The notes beneath the pieces are model-generated. The model was not told the DNA's origin, searched no databases, and saw only the letters and a program-made list of their open reading frames with translations. Of a stretch of 64,000 nucleotides of DNA, positions 25,622 through 35,090 are shown piece by piece (position 1 is the first letter of the stretch; every line of letters starts with the position of its first letter). The DNA is from Bradyrhizobium sp. Ec3.3 (GTDB lineage: Bacteria > Pseudomonadota > Alphaproteobacteria > Rhizobiales > Xanthobacteraceae): positions 124,001 through 188,000 of the forward strand of contig NZ_AXAS01000009.1 in NCBI RefSeq assembly GCF_000472925.1, read 5' to 3'. The translations under genes and the position numbers were made by a program.

Positions 25622-26314
25622 TCAGAACGGAACGGGGACGCGAAGCCGCTCGAAGAAGGCGCGCCCCTTCGGCGTGAGACGAAGAGCACGTGGAATGCAA
25701 TGCGGCACGAGCGCGTGCGTCTCGACCAGCCGCTTCAGGAGCGCATTGGCAAACGGGCCCGCTAGATGCGGAACACGCTCGGTCCAATCGTTGCAGAGGC
25801 GCATGTGAGGATCACGGCCCGGCTTGAAGTCGATCTCCTCGGTGCAACACCAGGCCAGGCCCTGCTCGGTGAGGGAGCCCTCTGTGCCACGCATCGCAAT
25901 CAGTTCGCGGCACATCAGACCGTCCCGCAGCGCGACGCCGAGCTGACCCGCGAGATGGCAATAGCAGGCCCGCGACTGCCGGAGTGGCGTCGGCACGCTT
26001 CGCATGCGTTCGGCATGATCGGCCCTGATGGCGACATTGACGAGGTTCTCGATCAGGCCCGCGACCTCGTCGTCGGCAATCCGATAATACCGGAACCGAC
26101 CTTGCCGCCACACCGAAAGCAGCCGCGACTCCGTCAGCTTCTGGAGATGCGCGCTGGCGCTTTGCGGCGACACGCCGCCTAGCGATGCGAGTTCCCCCGC
26201 GGGCAGCGCCTTGCCGCCGAACAGCGCACTCACCATGGCTTCGCGCGCGGGATCGCTCAAAGCCTCTGTGAGCCGCGAAAACCCTGATTGAACCGATCGT
26301 CGTGCGACCATCAT
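25622..26314 (-). CDS. ArsR/SmtB-type winged-helix regulator with C-terminal sensor-like extension
   Basis: 230 aa. The N-terminal winged helix is LSDPAREAMVSALFGG, AGELASLGGVSPQSASAHLQ and the wing VWRQGRFRYYRIADD. The 120-residue C-terminal extension contains CYCHLAGQLGVALRDGLMCR and ends RALRLTPKGRAFFERLRV. Cysteine/histidine residues (CYCH, C at MCRE, CC in WCCTEE) could bind metal or respond to oxidation, but this is inference. It is divergent from the SnoaL-like gene and separated from it by 143 bp with a strong dyad at 26411-26449, so it probably controls that gene and itself. Confidence 0.88.
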   Translation of the reverse strand: MMVARRSVQSGFSRLTEALSDPAREAMVSALFGGKALPAGELASLGGVSPQSASAHLQKLTESRLLSVWRQGRFRYYRIADDEVAGLIENLVNVAIRADHAERMRSVPTPLRQSRACYCHLAGQLGVALRDGLMCRELIAMRGTEGSLTEQGLAWCCTEEIDFKPGRDPHMRLCNDWTERVPHLAGPFANALLKRLVETHALVPHCIPRALRLTPKGRAFFERLRVPVPF

Positions 26315-26410
26315 CAGATACTCCCGACCCTGATCTGGGCCCCCCGCCGCGTCATCGCAATCATACCAAAGGCGGTCATTTCAGGATTCGGTGAAACTTT
26401 GGCGGCGCGT

Positions 26411-26449
26411 CCTCTGCGATCCTTGGGACATGTCCCTCGAATCCAGAGG
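26411..26449. promoter_or_regulatory. Candidate operator between ArsR and SnoaL genes
   Basis: A perfect GGGACATGTCCC palindrome (26425-26436) is flanked by CCTCTG on the left and CAGAGG on the right (26444-26449), giving dyad symmetry around 26430. The pattern is CCTCTG-GAT-GGGACA and its mirror, with one 1-nt offset. It overlaps the SnoaL-like gene's ribosome site (AGAGGA), so a bound repressor would block expression. It is the natural target for the divergent ArsR-type regulator. Confidence 0.5.
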
Positions 26450-26457
26450 ATTACACC

Positions 26458-26790
26458 ATGATCAACGAAGCCCACCAAAGGGATGCAGAACGCATATGCA
26501 AGCTGTGGGACGAAGCCCTCGGCGCCAAGGATCTTGAGGCATCGCTTGCGCTCTATGCCGATGACGCATCCATCGAAAGCCCGCTGGTCCGACATCTCAT
26601 GAAGACCCCGATCGGCATCGTCAAAGGCAAGGACAATTTGCGCAGCTTCATTGCGCGCGTTTTCCAGACCAATCCGCCTCAGCGAAAGCGCTTCAAGCAA
26701 GGCTTTTGCCGTATCGTCACCTGGGAATATCCACGCGTCTCTCCCGACGGCGACCAGATGGAGCTGGTCGAGATCATGGAGATCGACTAG
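26458..26790 (+). CDS. SnoaL-like / nuclear transport factor 2-like protein
   Basis: 110 aa alpha+beta cone-fold protein. ERICKLWDEALGAKDLEASL, LYADDASIESPLVRH and GKDNLRSFIARVFQTNP follow the SnoaL_2-like helix and strand order. Members are small enzymes (cyclases, isomerases, hydratases) or ligand-binding proteins; the substrate here is unknown. The gene is likely controlled by the divergent ArsR-type protein. The base composition is less GC-rich than in neighbours. Confidence 0.75.
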   Translation: MINEAHQRDAERICKLWDEALGAKDLEASLALYADDASIESPLVRHLMKTPIGIVKGKDNLRSFIARVFQTNPPQRKRFKQGFCRIVTWEYPRVSPDGDQMELVEIMEID

Positions 26791-27027
26791 GGCCTGATAC
26801 AGCGCCACAGGGTTTATTGGGGCTGGTACGCGCTCGGTTTTCTCAAGCACGAATGAGTCGGCGGGCTCGTTCGCCGGCTGCCTAAATATTTCCGTTTTGG
26901 CGATGCATCGCTGCGAAAAACGTTTTGACGGCCGGCCTTGTATCCGCTCTCGACCCTCGGGGCGATGCTGTTAGGATCGCCCTCGAAGCGGCCCGAATGA
27001 AGCGAGCTGCACAGGAGAGAGAGAACC

Positions 27028-28089
27028 ATGAAAGCTTCGTGCGCGGCGCTGTCGGCCGGCCTGCTGTCCATTTCGATGTCGGCGATGGCCGCCGACTATC
27101 CAGCCCCGAAGCAGGGCGACTGGGTCGCCAGGGATTTCAAGTTCCACACCGGCGAGACCATGGCGGAGCTGAAGCTGCACTACACCACGATCGGCGAGCC
27201 GACCGGGCAGCCCGTGCTGGTGCTGCACGGCACCGGCCAATCGGCCGCGGGCATGCTGACGCCGGCCTTCGCGGGCGAATTGTTCGGCGCCGGGCAGCCG
27301 CTCGATGCGTCGAAATATTACATCATCATTCCCGATGCGGTCGGCCATGGTAAATCGTCAAAACCGTCGGACGGGATGAAGACGAGCTTTCCAAAATATG
27401 ATTACGACGACATGGTCGCGGCGCAGTACCGCCTCGTGACGGAAGGACTCGGCATCAAGCACTTGCGCCTCGTGATCGGCAATTCCATGGGCGGCATGCA
27501 GACCTGGCTATGGGGCGAGAAATATCCGCAAAGCATGGATGCATTGGTGCCGATGGCCTCGCAGCCGACCGAGATGGCATCGCGCAACTGGATGATGCGG
27601 CGGATCATGCTCGACACCATCCGCAGCGATCCCGACTACAACGGCGGCAAGTACACGAGCCAGCCGCGGATGATGAAATACGCCATCGTCGCCTATGGCA
27701 TCGCCAGCATCGGCGGGACGCTCGCCTATCAGGCCCAGGCGCCGACGGCGGCGAAGGCCGACAAGATGGTCGACGAACGGCTCGCTGCACCAATCACCGC
27801 GGATGCCAATGATTTCGTCTGGCAGTGGGAATCCTCGCACGACTACAATGCCTCGGAGCCGCTGGAGCGGATCGAGGCGCCGCTGCTGCTGATCAACGCT
27901 GCTGACGACGAGCGCAATCCGCCGGAGACGGGCGTCACTGAAGCGGCGATGAAGCGGGTCAAGAACGGCCGCCTGTACCTAATCCCTGCGAGCACGGAGA
28001 CGCGCGGCCACGGCACCACCGGCAACGCAAAGTTCTACGCCGAGCAACTCCGGCAATTGCTCCAGACCGCCCCGCAGCGGGCGATGTGA
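27028..28089 (+). CDS. Exported alpha/beta hydrolase, homoserine O-acetyltransferase-like
   Basis: 353 aa with signal peptide (MKASCAALSAGLLSISMSAM, cleavage near AAD). The nucleophile elbow is VIGNSMGGMQTW (Ser153), the oxyanion strand is PVLVLHGTGQSAAGM, and late Asp/His are in INAADDERNPPETG and ETRGHGTTGNAKFY. The MetX-like family signature 'GNSMGG' and 'FPDAVGHGKSSKPSDG' are clear. A periplasmic location speaks against methionine synthesis, so it is probably an esterase of unknown substrate. AGGAGAGAGA lies upstream. The gene is monocistronic. Confidence 0.88.
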   Translation: MKASCAALSAGLLSISMSAMAADYPAPKQGDWVARDFKFHTGETMAELKLHYTTIGEPTGQPVLVLHGTGQSAAGMLTPAFAGELFGAGQPLDASKYYIIIPDAVGHGKSSKPSDGMKTSFPKYDYDDMVAAQYRLVTEGLGIKHLRLVIGNSMGGMQTWLWGEKYPQSMDALVPMASQPTEMASRNWMMRRIMLDTIRSDPDYNGGKYTSQPRMMKYAIVAYGIASIGGTLAYQAQAPTAAKADKMVDERLAAPITADANDFVWQWESSHDYNASEPLERIEAPLLLINAADDERNPPETGVTEAAMKRVKNGRLYLIPASTETRGHGTTGNAKFYAEQLRQLLQTAPQRAM

Positions 28090-28324
28090 AAGCGGTGCGC
28101 GGCCGCTGATTTCGCATCGCATCAACGCCGCGCATGCGCGCCGCCGCGATCGTGGCCATCCCGTCGGTCAGGCCGTGGTGTGGTACGTACACCATCGGGC
28201 CGCATCATCATCAGCTGCTTTGTGCCGGCAGATGCTGTCTAGCGCATCATGACATGCCGGATTTCGTTAGCTGAGAGCAACCCGATCAGGTAGTTTGAGG
28301 CGCAGCTCAAACGGAGGCACGCCG

Positions 28325-28930
28325 TTGACCGATCTTTGCGCCGAAGACCTCGCCACCAACTATCCGAAACCGAGCCCGCGCGTGATCGCGAAAGCGCGGC
28401 CCGCGATCGACGTGCATGCCAGGAAGTTCATCGAGATGTCGCCGTTCTGCGTGCTGGCGACGTCAGGCGCTGATGGCAGCGTCGATGCCTCGCCGCGCGG
28501 CGGCGGTCCCGGCTTCGTCCATGTCGCGGGCCCCAACCAGTTGCTGATGCCCGATCGTTCCGGCAACAACCGGATCGACAGTCTCAGGAATGTCGTCGAA
28601 GGCTCGAGCTTCGTGCACCTGCTGTTCTTCGTGCCAGGCATCGACGAGACGCTGCGCGTCGGCGGACGCGGCACGCTGTCCGCCGATCCGGAGCTGCTCG
28701 GCTCGATGGTCGAGTTCGGCAAACCGCCGCGCGCGGTGCTCAGCGTCACGGTGAGCGAGGTCTACTTCCACTGTGGCAAAGCCTTGATGCGCTCAAAGCT
28801 GTGGTCGCCGGAGGTGAAGGTGCAGCGCGCGGTGATGCCGAGCATCGTCGAGGTCATTCACGACCAGACGGGCTTGGGCGAGCCGGAGAGCCAGGACATA
28901 GTGGAAGCGCGCTACAAGACGCAGCTGTAG
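28325..28930 (+). CDS. Pyridoxamine 5'-phosphate oxidase-like FMN-binding protein
   Basis: 201 aa split-barrel flavoprotein. CVLATSGADGSVDASPRGG, LLMPDRSGNNRIDSLRNVVE and VGRGTLSADPELLGS-type segments (GGRGTLSADPELLGSM) are typical of the MSMEG_1061-like PNPOx family. VSEVYFHCGKALMRSKLW is also conserved. The start is a TTG at 28325 preceded by ACGGAGG at 28311-28317. Another TTG at 28295 is possible but has no ribosome site. Members bind FMN or F420, and the substrate is unknown. Not in an operon. Confidence 0.85.
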   Translation: MTDLCAEDLATNYPKPSPRVIAKARPAIDVHARKFIEMSPFCVLATSGADGSVDASPRGGGPGFVHVAGPNQLLMPDRSGNNRIDSLRNVVEGSSFVHLLFFVPGIDETLRVGGRGTLSADPELLGSMVEFGKPPRAVLSVTVSEVYFHCGKALMRSKLWSPEVKVQRAVMPSIVEVIHDQTGLGEPESQDIVEARYKTQL

Positions 28931-29120
28931 CTGCCGTAACGATTACGGTGTCGTCCCGGACAAGCGAGCTCCTGGAAAACGCGGAGCGTTTGTCCAGAGC
29001 GAGCGCAGATCCGGGCCCCCCGCGCGAGCGCTTGCGCTCGTCGCGATAAGCACAAGCAGCACTTTGATGAAGACTGGCAAAATTGCCAGTTCGCGCAACA
29101 ACACCGGCCTGCGGTTATGG

Positions 29121-29140
29121 GTCCCCGCCTTCGCGGGGAC
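29121..29140. repeat. Short hairpin in a 239-bp intergenic region
   Basis: GTCCCCGC-CTTC-GCGGGGAC is a perfect 8-bp stem. The gap 28931-29169 has no gene. Its left part (28950-29045, CGTCCCGGACAAGCGAGC onwards) has GC-rich inverted segments and may be a degraded dispersed repeat. The genes on either side are convergent. Confidence 0.45.
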
Positions 29141-29169
29141 GACATTGGCGCATGTTGCGAGCGCGGACC

Positions 29170-29658
29170 TTAATGCCCTTCGCCCTCGAGTCCGCCGACG
29201 TGCTTCTGGGTGTAGAGCTCGAGGCCGATGCGGCCGATCAGGTCGAGCTGGGTCTCGAGGAAGTCGATGTGGTGCTCCTCGTCGCTCATCAGCTTCTCGA
29301 ACAGGTCGCGCGTGACGTAGTCCTTCACGCTGTGGCAGTAGGTGGCCGCTTCCTGGTAGAGAGCGCGCGCGCTGATTTCGGCGGCGAGATCGCAATCGAT
29401 GATCTCCTTGACGTTCTGGCCGATGCGCAGGGGATCGAGCACCTGCATGTTCGGGAAGCCGTCGAAGAACAGGATGCGCTCGGTGAGCTTGTCGGCGTGC
29501 TCCATCTCCTCGATGGATTCCTTGCGCCAGACCTTGGCCATGTCGCGCAGGCCCCAATTGTCGAGGAAGCGGTAGTGCAGCCAGTATTGATTGATCGCGG
29601 TGAGCTCGTGACGCAGTGCCTTGTTGAGATATTCGATTACTTTCGCGTCGCCCTGCAT
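29170..29658 (-). CDS. bfr: Bacterioferritin
   Basis: 162 aa four-helix-bundle iron-storage subunit. All ferroxidase ligands are present at the standard positions: Glu18, Glu51, His54, Glu94, Glu127 and His130. Met52, the haem axial ligand that distinguishes bacterioferritin from ferritin, is present too (EEMEH). 24 such subunits form a shell that oxidises Fe(II) and stores ferric mineral. An Irr-type palindrome at 29701-29717 is 42 bp upstream. A ferredoxin partner, bfd, is the next gene upstream on the same strand, matching the usual iron-release pair. Length is normal. Confidence 0.97.
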   Translation of the reverse strand: MQGDAKVIEYLNKALRHELTAINQYWLHYRFLDNWGLRDMAKVWRKESIEEMEHADKLTERILFFDGFPNMQVLDPLRIGQNVKEIIDCDLAAEISARALYQEAATYCHSVKDYVTRDLFEKLMSDEEHHIDFLETQLDLIGRIGLELYTQKHVGGLEGEGH

Positions 29659-29700
29659 GATTCACTCCAGCTCTTGCGGCCTCATCGGTAATAAACCGAA

Positions 29701-29717
29701 TTTAGAACGCTTCTAAA
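29701..29717. promoter_or_regulatory. Iron control element (ICE)-like Irr site upstream of bfr
   Basis: TTTAGAACGCTTCTAAA has perfect 7-bp arms (TTTAGAA / TTCTAAA) around 3 nt. It matches the ICE motif recognised by Irr, the iron-responsive regulator of rhizobia. Position 42 bp before the bfr ATG fits Irr repression of iron storage under iron limitation, as established for Bradyrhizobium and Rhizobium genes. Confidence 0.85.
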
Positions 29718-29791
29718 ACAAGTTTGGAACGAGAGCAACCCATCGCAGGGTCGCACCCGGGGATAAGCTCAGCCGATTGAAGAAAAAGAAG

Positions 29792-30064
29792 TCAGCAGGC
29801 AGCGAGTGCGAAGTCGGCGGGCTCGACGATTTCGTCGTTGGCGGCGACCTGGTGGCTATGCGGGCAGCCGGCACAGCAGGACTTGGCGCACGGGCCGAGA
29901 GCTTCATCGATGATGGTCTTGATGGTGCGCGCGCAGCGTCCGCATTCGGCGCTACAACCGAGGCAGCCATAGACCTGCTTGGCATGACGCACAGCGTCGT
30001 CGGAATCGGCGACGGCGGCGCGGATGTCGTCATCGCTCAACACGTTACAGGAACAGACGATCAT
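29792..30064 (-). CDS. bfd: Bacterioferritin-associated ferredoxin-like protein
   Basis: 90 aa from the ATG at 30064. MIVCSCNVLSDDDIRAAV and VYGCLGCSAECGRCARTI hold the four cysteines (two CxC/CxxC sets) that bind a 2Fe-2S cluster in Bfd (BFD-like domain). Bfd reduces bacterioferritin to release stored iron. The C-terminal extension CAKSCCAGCPHSHQ contains four more cysteines and is absent from the 64-residue E. coli protein. It lies directly upstream of bfr on the same strand, with a 133-bp gap. ICE-like motifs are found further upstream. Confidence 0.92.
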   Translation of the reverse strand: MIVCSCNVLSDDDIRAAVADSDDAVRHAKQVYGCLGCSAECGRCARTIKTIIDEALGPCAKSCCAGCPHSHQVAANDEIVEPADFALAAC

Positions 30065-30142
30065 GGAAAGCGGCAGGCCCTTCGGTGATGCGCCAACATC
30101 GATATTTAAGGGCTCGGCCGGATGCAAAAGGAAAAACCGGTA

Positions 30143-30192
30143 TTTGAAGCTATTCCAAACTGAGCCGCGATTCAGCCTAGAACGGGTCTAAA
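30143..30192. promoter_or_regulatory. Two weak ICE-like motifs upstream of bfd
   Basis: 30143-30159 is TTTGAAGCTATTCCAAA (5 of 7 arm pairs) and 30176-30192 is CCTAGAACGGGTCTAAA (11 of 14 consensus positions). Both lie about 80-130 bp upstream of the bfd ATG. Compared with the perfect site at 29701 they are weaker, so graded or cooperative Irr binding, or simple decay, is possible. Confidence 0.4.
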
Positions 30193-30234
30193 AAGACAAC
30201 TTGCTCTGGATCAAGGTTGCAACCGAAAGCAGGC

Positions 30235-30564
30235 CTAATCGCCGCCTCCGCCACCACCGCTGTCCCCGCCTCCGCCGCAATCGCCACCACTGCCGCCGCT
30301 GTCACTACTGCCGCTGTCACTGCTGACGCTACAGGAGCCGCTGTCGCTCGGACTACCGGAACTATCGACCGACGAAGTATCGCTGGAGAACCAGCTCCCC
30401 AGCGCAAAGCCGTCAGTGCTTCCAGAATAGCTGTCGCCGCTATCGGCTCCGGCACCCGCGCGCGAGCGCCACCGGCTGCGGTTCTGCACATGGGTCATCA
30501 AGACGAAGCAGATGACCGAGGTGGCCCCGACGGCGATCAGGGCGCTCATCATCAGACTGTTCAT
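30235..30564 (-). CDS. Membrane-anchored Ser/Gly-rich hypothetical protein
   Basis: 109 aa. The N-terminal helix MNSLMMSALIAVGATSVICF anchors it in the membrane, then comes a charged junction (NRSRWRSR). The rest is low complexity: Ser/Asp (DTSSVDSSGSPSDSGS) and finally Gly/Ser/Asp repeats with Cys at intervals. The ATG at 30564 is the first Met before the helix; upstream in-frame codons are poor. Many rhizobial proteins of this composition are unannotated. No partner genes are evident. Confidence 0.6.
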   Translation of the reverse strand: MNSLMMSALIAVGATSVICFVLMTHVQNRSRWRSRAGAGADSGDSYSGSTDGFALGSWFSSDTSSVDSSGSPSDSGSCSVSSDSGSSDSGGSGGDCGGGGDSGGGGGGD

Positions 30565-30714
30565 GGCTTGTTGCTCGGATTTCGTGCCTCGCGGGAGCCG
30601 CCTCCCGCACGCATTCGTCGTCTTCCGCACGCATTCCGTTCATTGATCATTCAAGCAGGATATGGAACCTTGGGTGCGGAACCACGTCCGCGTCCGCTGT
30701 GAAAGGTGAAATCC

Positions 30715-31047
30715 ATGAAGAAATCGCTCCTGGCACTCGCTGCCGCCGCCACCCTGGCCGCATCGGCGCTTGCGCCTGCGCCAGCCCATGCGCAGCGCGG
30801 TGTCGCCGCGGGCGTGGCCGCCGGCATCGTCGGCGGTGCCATCGTCGGGGGCGCGCTGGCATCCCCGTATTACTACGGACCCGGCCCCGGTTACTATTAT
30901 GGTCCCGGCTATCCGCCCCCGCCCCGCTACTACGGCCCGGGCCCGGGCTATGCCGCCGACGACTATTATGGCGGCTGCGTCTGGCAGCGGCAGCGCTTCT
31001 GGGACGGTTATGCCTGGCGTGTGCGCCGCGTCCGGGTCTGTGGCTAA
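30715..31047 (+). CDS. Exported glycine-zipper protein with C-terminal CVWQRQRFW motif (paralogue 1)
   Basis: 110 aa. Signal peptide MKKSLLALAAAATLAASALA, cleavage near AHAQ. The mature part has a glycine zipper (GVAAGIVGGAIVGGALAS), a Tyr/Gly/Pro tract (YYYGPGYPPPPRYYGPG) and ends in CVWQRQRFWDGYAWRVRRVR. The last segment is shared with the next gene (CYWQRQRYWDGYGW). An upstream in-frame GTG would add three residues only. Glycine zippers insert in or lie on membranes; the Cys pair near the end could be oxidised. No function known. Confidence 0.78.
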   Translation: MKKSLLALAAAATLAASALAPAPAHAQRGVAAGVAAGIVGGAIVGGALASPYYYGPGPGYYYGPGYPPPPRYYGPGPGYAADDYYGGCVWQRQRFWDGYAWRVRRVRVCG

Positions 31048-31258
31048 GACGCAAAAAGCCGGTTCATTACGGACACCCCGTTCATCTCGGGGCCCGAAAA
31101 AGACCGCTTTTTCTCGTCACAGCTCCGCGTGCGTTTACCGTGGATTGACCATTTGCGCGCTTCCTAGCCCAGAGGCCAATTTCATCAGAGTGTGCGTGAA
31201 CCTTTGAACCCCTGACGTTCCTAACAAGGAGCGTCCATCTCCCAGGAGAGCCAAGAGC

Positions 31259-31540
31259 ATGAAGAAGACTTTTGTTGCCGCCCTCACGGTTGCGACGATC
31301 GCCGGTTCGCTGGTGACCGCCACTCCGCCCGCCAAAGCCAATGACGGCGTCGGCGCCGGCATCGCAGCCGGCCTGATCGGCGGCGCCATCGTCGGCGGCG
31401 CCATCGCGTCGAGCCGTCCGGCCTATGGCGGACCGGTCTACGTGGCCGAGCCCCCGCCGCCTGCGCCCTGCTACTGGCAGCGCCAGCGTTACTGGGACGG
31501 TTACGGCTGGGTCGTCCGCCCGGTTCGCGTCTGCTACTGA
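31259..31540 (+). CDS. Exported glycine-zipper protein (paralogue 2)
   Basis: 93 aa. Signal peptide MKKTFVAALTVATIAGSLVT, cleavage near AKA. GVGAGIAAGLIGGAIVGGAI is the glycine zipper, then a Pro-rich linker (VAEPPPPAP) and CYWQRQRYWDGYGWVVRPVR. It is 211 bp after paralogue 1 and ends with a strong terminator. The Tyr-rich tract of paralogue 1 is missing. The two genes are a tandem duplication whose copies have different spacer lengths. Confidence 0.78.
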   Translation: MKKTFVAALTVATIAGSLVTATPPAKANDGVGAGIAAGLIGGAIVGGAIASSRPAYGGPVYVAEPPPPAPCYWQRQRYWDGYGWVVRPVRVCY

Positions 31541-31572
31541 TCTGATCGCACGGCGCAAACGCGTCACGATCG

Positions 31573-31610
31573 AAGCCCGGCCGAGACCATCGGCCGGGCT
31601 TTTTTCTTTT
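31573..31610. terminator. Strong rho-independent terminator (bidirectional)
   Basis: 11-bp stem AAGCCCGGCCG / CGGCCGGGCTT with a 7-nt loop (AGACCAT), followed by TTTTTCTTTT on the plus strand. On the minus strand the complementary A-tract gives a poorer stop for the mltB operon, which ends at 31619. Confidence 0.9.
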
Positions 31611-31618
31611 CGGTCGCC

Positions 31619-32845
31619 TTATCGCGCCGCCTGGATCGAGCGCAGCACCTCTTCGCTCGGCCAGCAATCGACCTTCAACCCCGCCGACTTCTGATAGGCG
31701 CCAAGCGCCGCGCGCGTCAGCATGCCCGCCTTGCCATCGAGCTTGTCCTTGTAGAGCCCGATGCGCGTCAACCCGCGCTGCATCGCTTCGACATCCTTCG
31801 TTCGCAGTTGCTTCGAGGCCGACCAGGGCGTCGCAAACGGCAGCGCGCTCGTCATGCGATCGCTGAGATGGCCGACGAACAGCACGTAGAGATCGGAGAA
31901 ATTGTATTCCTTGATGACGAAGTAGTTTTTCGTGGTCAGGAACGAGGGGCCGTAGATGCCTTCGGGCTGGAGCAGCGACGCCGGCTGCGCCAGTTCAGCC
32001 GCACTCAGCTTTTGCCCGCGCACCGGCACAAAGCCCTCGCGCAGCCACTGGCCGATCGGTTTCGTCACCTCCGGCACGCCGCTGGTGCAATCGACCTTCG
32101 CCGGCGCCTGCACCTCATAGGCCCAGCGCACACCGCTCTGCCAGCCCTTGTTGACGAGCTGCTGCGCGGCAGAGGCCAGCGCGTCCGGCACCGAATGCCA
32201 GATGTCGATGCGGCCATCGCCGTCGAAATCGACGCCGTGCTTGTAGTATTCGGAGGGCAGGAACTGCGTGAGGCCGGTGGCGCCGGCCCAGGACGCGCGC
32301 ATGTCCTTACGCGTCACCACGCCCTCGCCAAGGATTTTCAGCGCCAGGATGAACTCGTTGCGGTACGTATCCTTGCGCCGGCCGACATAGGCCTGGGTCG
32401 CAAGCACGCGCACGAGATCATAAGGCAGCGTGTAGCGGCCATAGTCGGTCTCACGACCCCAGATCGCGAGCATGACGGTGGCAGGCACGCCAGAGCTCTT
32501 CTCGATTTGGGTGAGCGCGTCGCGATATTTTTGCAGCAGCCGCTGTCCCTCGCCGGCCAGCCGCGCGATCGAGGCTTCCTTGATGTAATCCGCCGGCACC
32601 TGCACGAACTCGGCCTGCGACGGCGCGCCGGTCGCGGGTCGTCCCGGCAGGATCAGATCGGGCAGCTTGTAATCAGGCTCGAGCCCGCGCGTCTGCTCAT
32701 CGAACGTCGCACGCGACACGCCCTCAGCCTGCGCCTCCGGCCACAGCGATGCGATGAACTGGGTGAAGGCGGCGTCGGCGGCGTGGGCGGACGACCAGCC
32801 GCAGGTGACCACGATCACTGCAGCAATGAGCGCCCGCCGCATCAT
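31619..32845 (-). CDS. mltB: Lytic murein transglycosylase B family, with PG-binding domain
   Basis: 408 aa. Signal peptide MMRRALIAAVIVVTCGWSSA, cleavage near AHAADA. The MltB catalytic glutamate is in MLAIWGRETDYGRYT and the domain continues with AWAGATGLTQFLPSEYY-type segment (WAGATGLTQFLPSEYYKHG). The C-terminal 55 residues (MQRGLTRIGLYKDKLDGKAG, TRAALGAYQKSAGLKVD) are a peptidoglycan-binding domain type 1. No lipobox Cys follows the signal peptide, so it is soluble in the periplasm. The ATG lies 7 bp after the ettA stop, so it is cotranscribed with it. Confidence 0.9.
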   Translation of the reverse strand: MMRRALIAAVIVVTCGWSSAHAADAAFTQFIASLWPEAQAEGVSRATFDEQTRGLEPDYKLPDLILPGRPATGAPSQAEFVQVPADYIKEASIARLAGEGQRLLQKYRDALTQIEKSSGVPATVMLAIWGRETDYGRYTLPYDLVRVLATQAYVGRRKDTYRNEFILALKILGEGVVTRKDMRASWAGATGLTQFLPSEYYKHGVDFDGDGRIDIWHSVPDALASAAQQLVNKGWQSGVRWAYEVQAPAKVDCTSGVPEVTKPIGQWLREGFVPVRGQKLSAAELAQPASLLQPEGIYGPSFLTTKNYFVIKEYNFSDLYVLFVGHLSDRMTSALPFATPWSASKQLRTKDVEAMQRGLTRIGLYKDKLDGKAGMLTRAALGAYQKSAGLKVDCWPSEEVLRSIQAAR

Positions 32846-32852
32846 GCTGAAA

Positions 32853-34502
<1,650 letters not shown>

Positions 34503-34739
34503 CGGTCCCGTAAAACCTTCGATTTGAGGAAATTTGCTTGCCGCCGATGTAGCGATCCCGCCCCCAAAGGGCAACGTTTTCCCTCTGTTCACCACGGTTG
34601 AATACGGGATGGACACCATCCGGACGGCCGATCCGGACAATTGAAACCATTTTTTAATAAAGCAGGCCAAAGCTGGTCGTGGCGCCAGAAAAAGCGCCAC
34701 CCGCGGCAGAAGCGGCGGGGAGAACAGCGAGGCCGTATC

Positions 34740-34952
34740 ATGGCAATGATCGAGACAACCTCTCATCCCGTCCCGGCAGGAGCCGGAGGCTCTAACCTCT
34801 TTGCCGAGTTCCGCGCGTTCTGGGTCCGGTTCTTCGCCACGGCTTTCAATCCCTACCGCCCGGAACTGCACTACATGCGCGGCCCCGGCCCCGCCTGGCG
34901 CGCCAAGCACGGCATGGATGCGCCGTTCCGCCTGAAGCCGCGCGACCTCTGA
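34740..34952 (+). CDS. Small conserved hypothetical protein
   Basis: 70 aa from the ATG at 34740 (ATG at 34746 also possible). It contains [20 protein letters not shown], a strongly aromatic amphipathic stretch, and ends [20 protein letters not shown]. It lies divergent to ettA with about 235 bp between the starts. I do not recognise a family; the protein has no signal peptide or clear membrane helix. Good codon usage and a ribosome site (GAGGCC) support translation, but it remains a prediction. Confidence 0.5.
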   Translation: MAMIETTSHPVPAGAGGSNLFAEFRAFWVRFFATAFNPYRPELHYMRGPGPAWRAKHGMDAPFRLKPRDL

Positions 34953-35090
34953 CGCCTCGCCTGCTGCCGGATTTTTGAAGCTTCCCGCCGCTTGCGCCGG
35001 CTGCCGATTGCGCGCAAGCATGGCGAGGTTCGATCGATGGCGTCTCCTGCCCGCGCTATCGCCCCTCGCCATGGATGGACGGTTTCCCCG

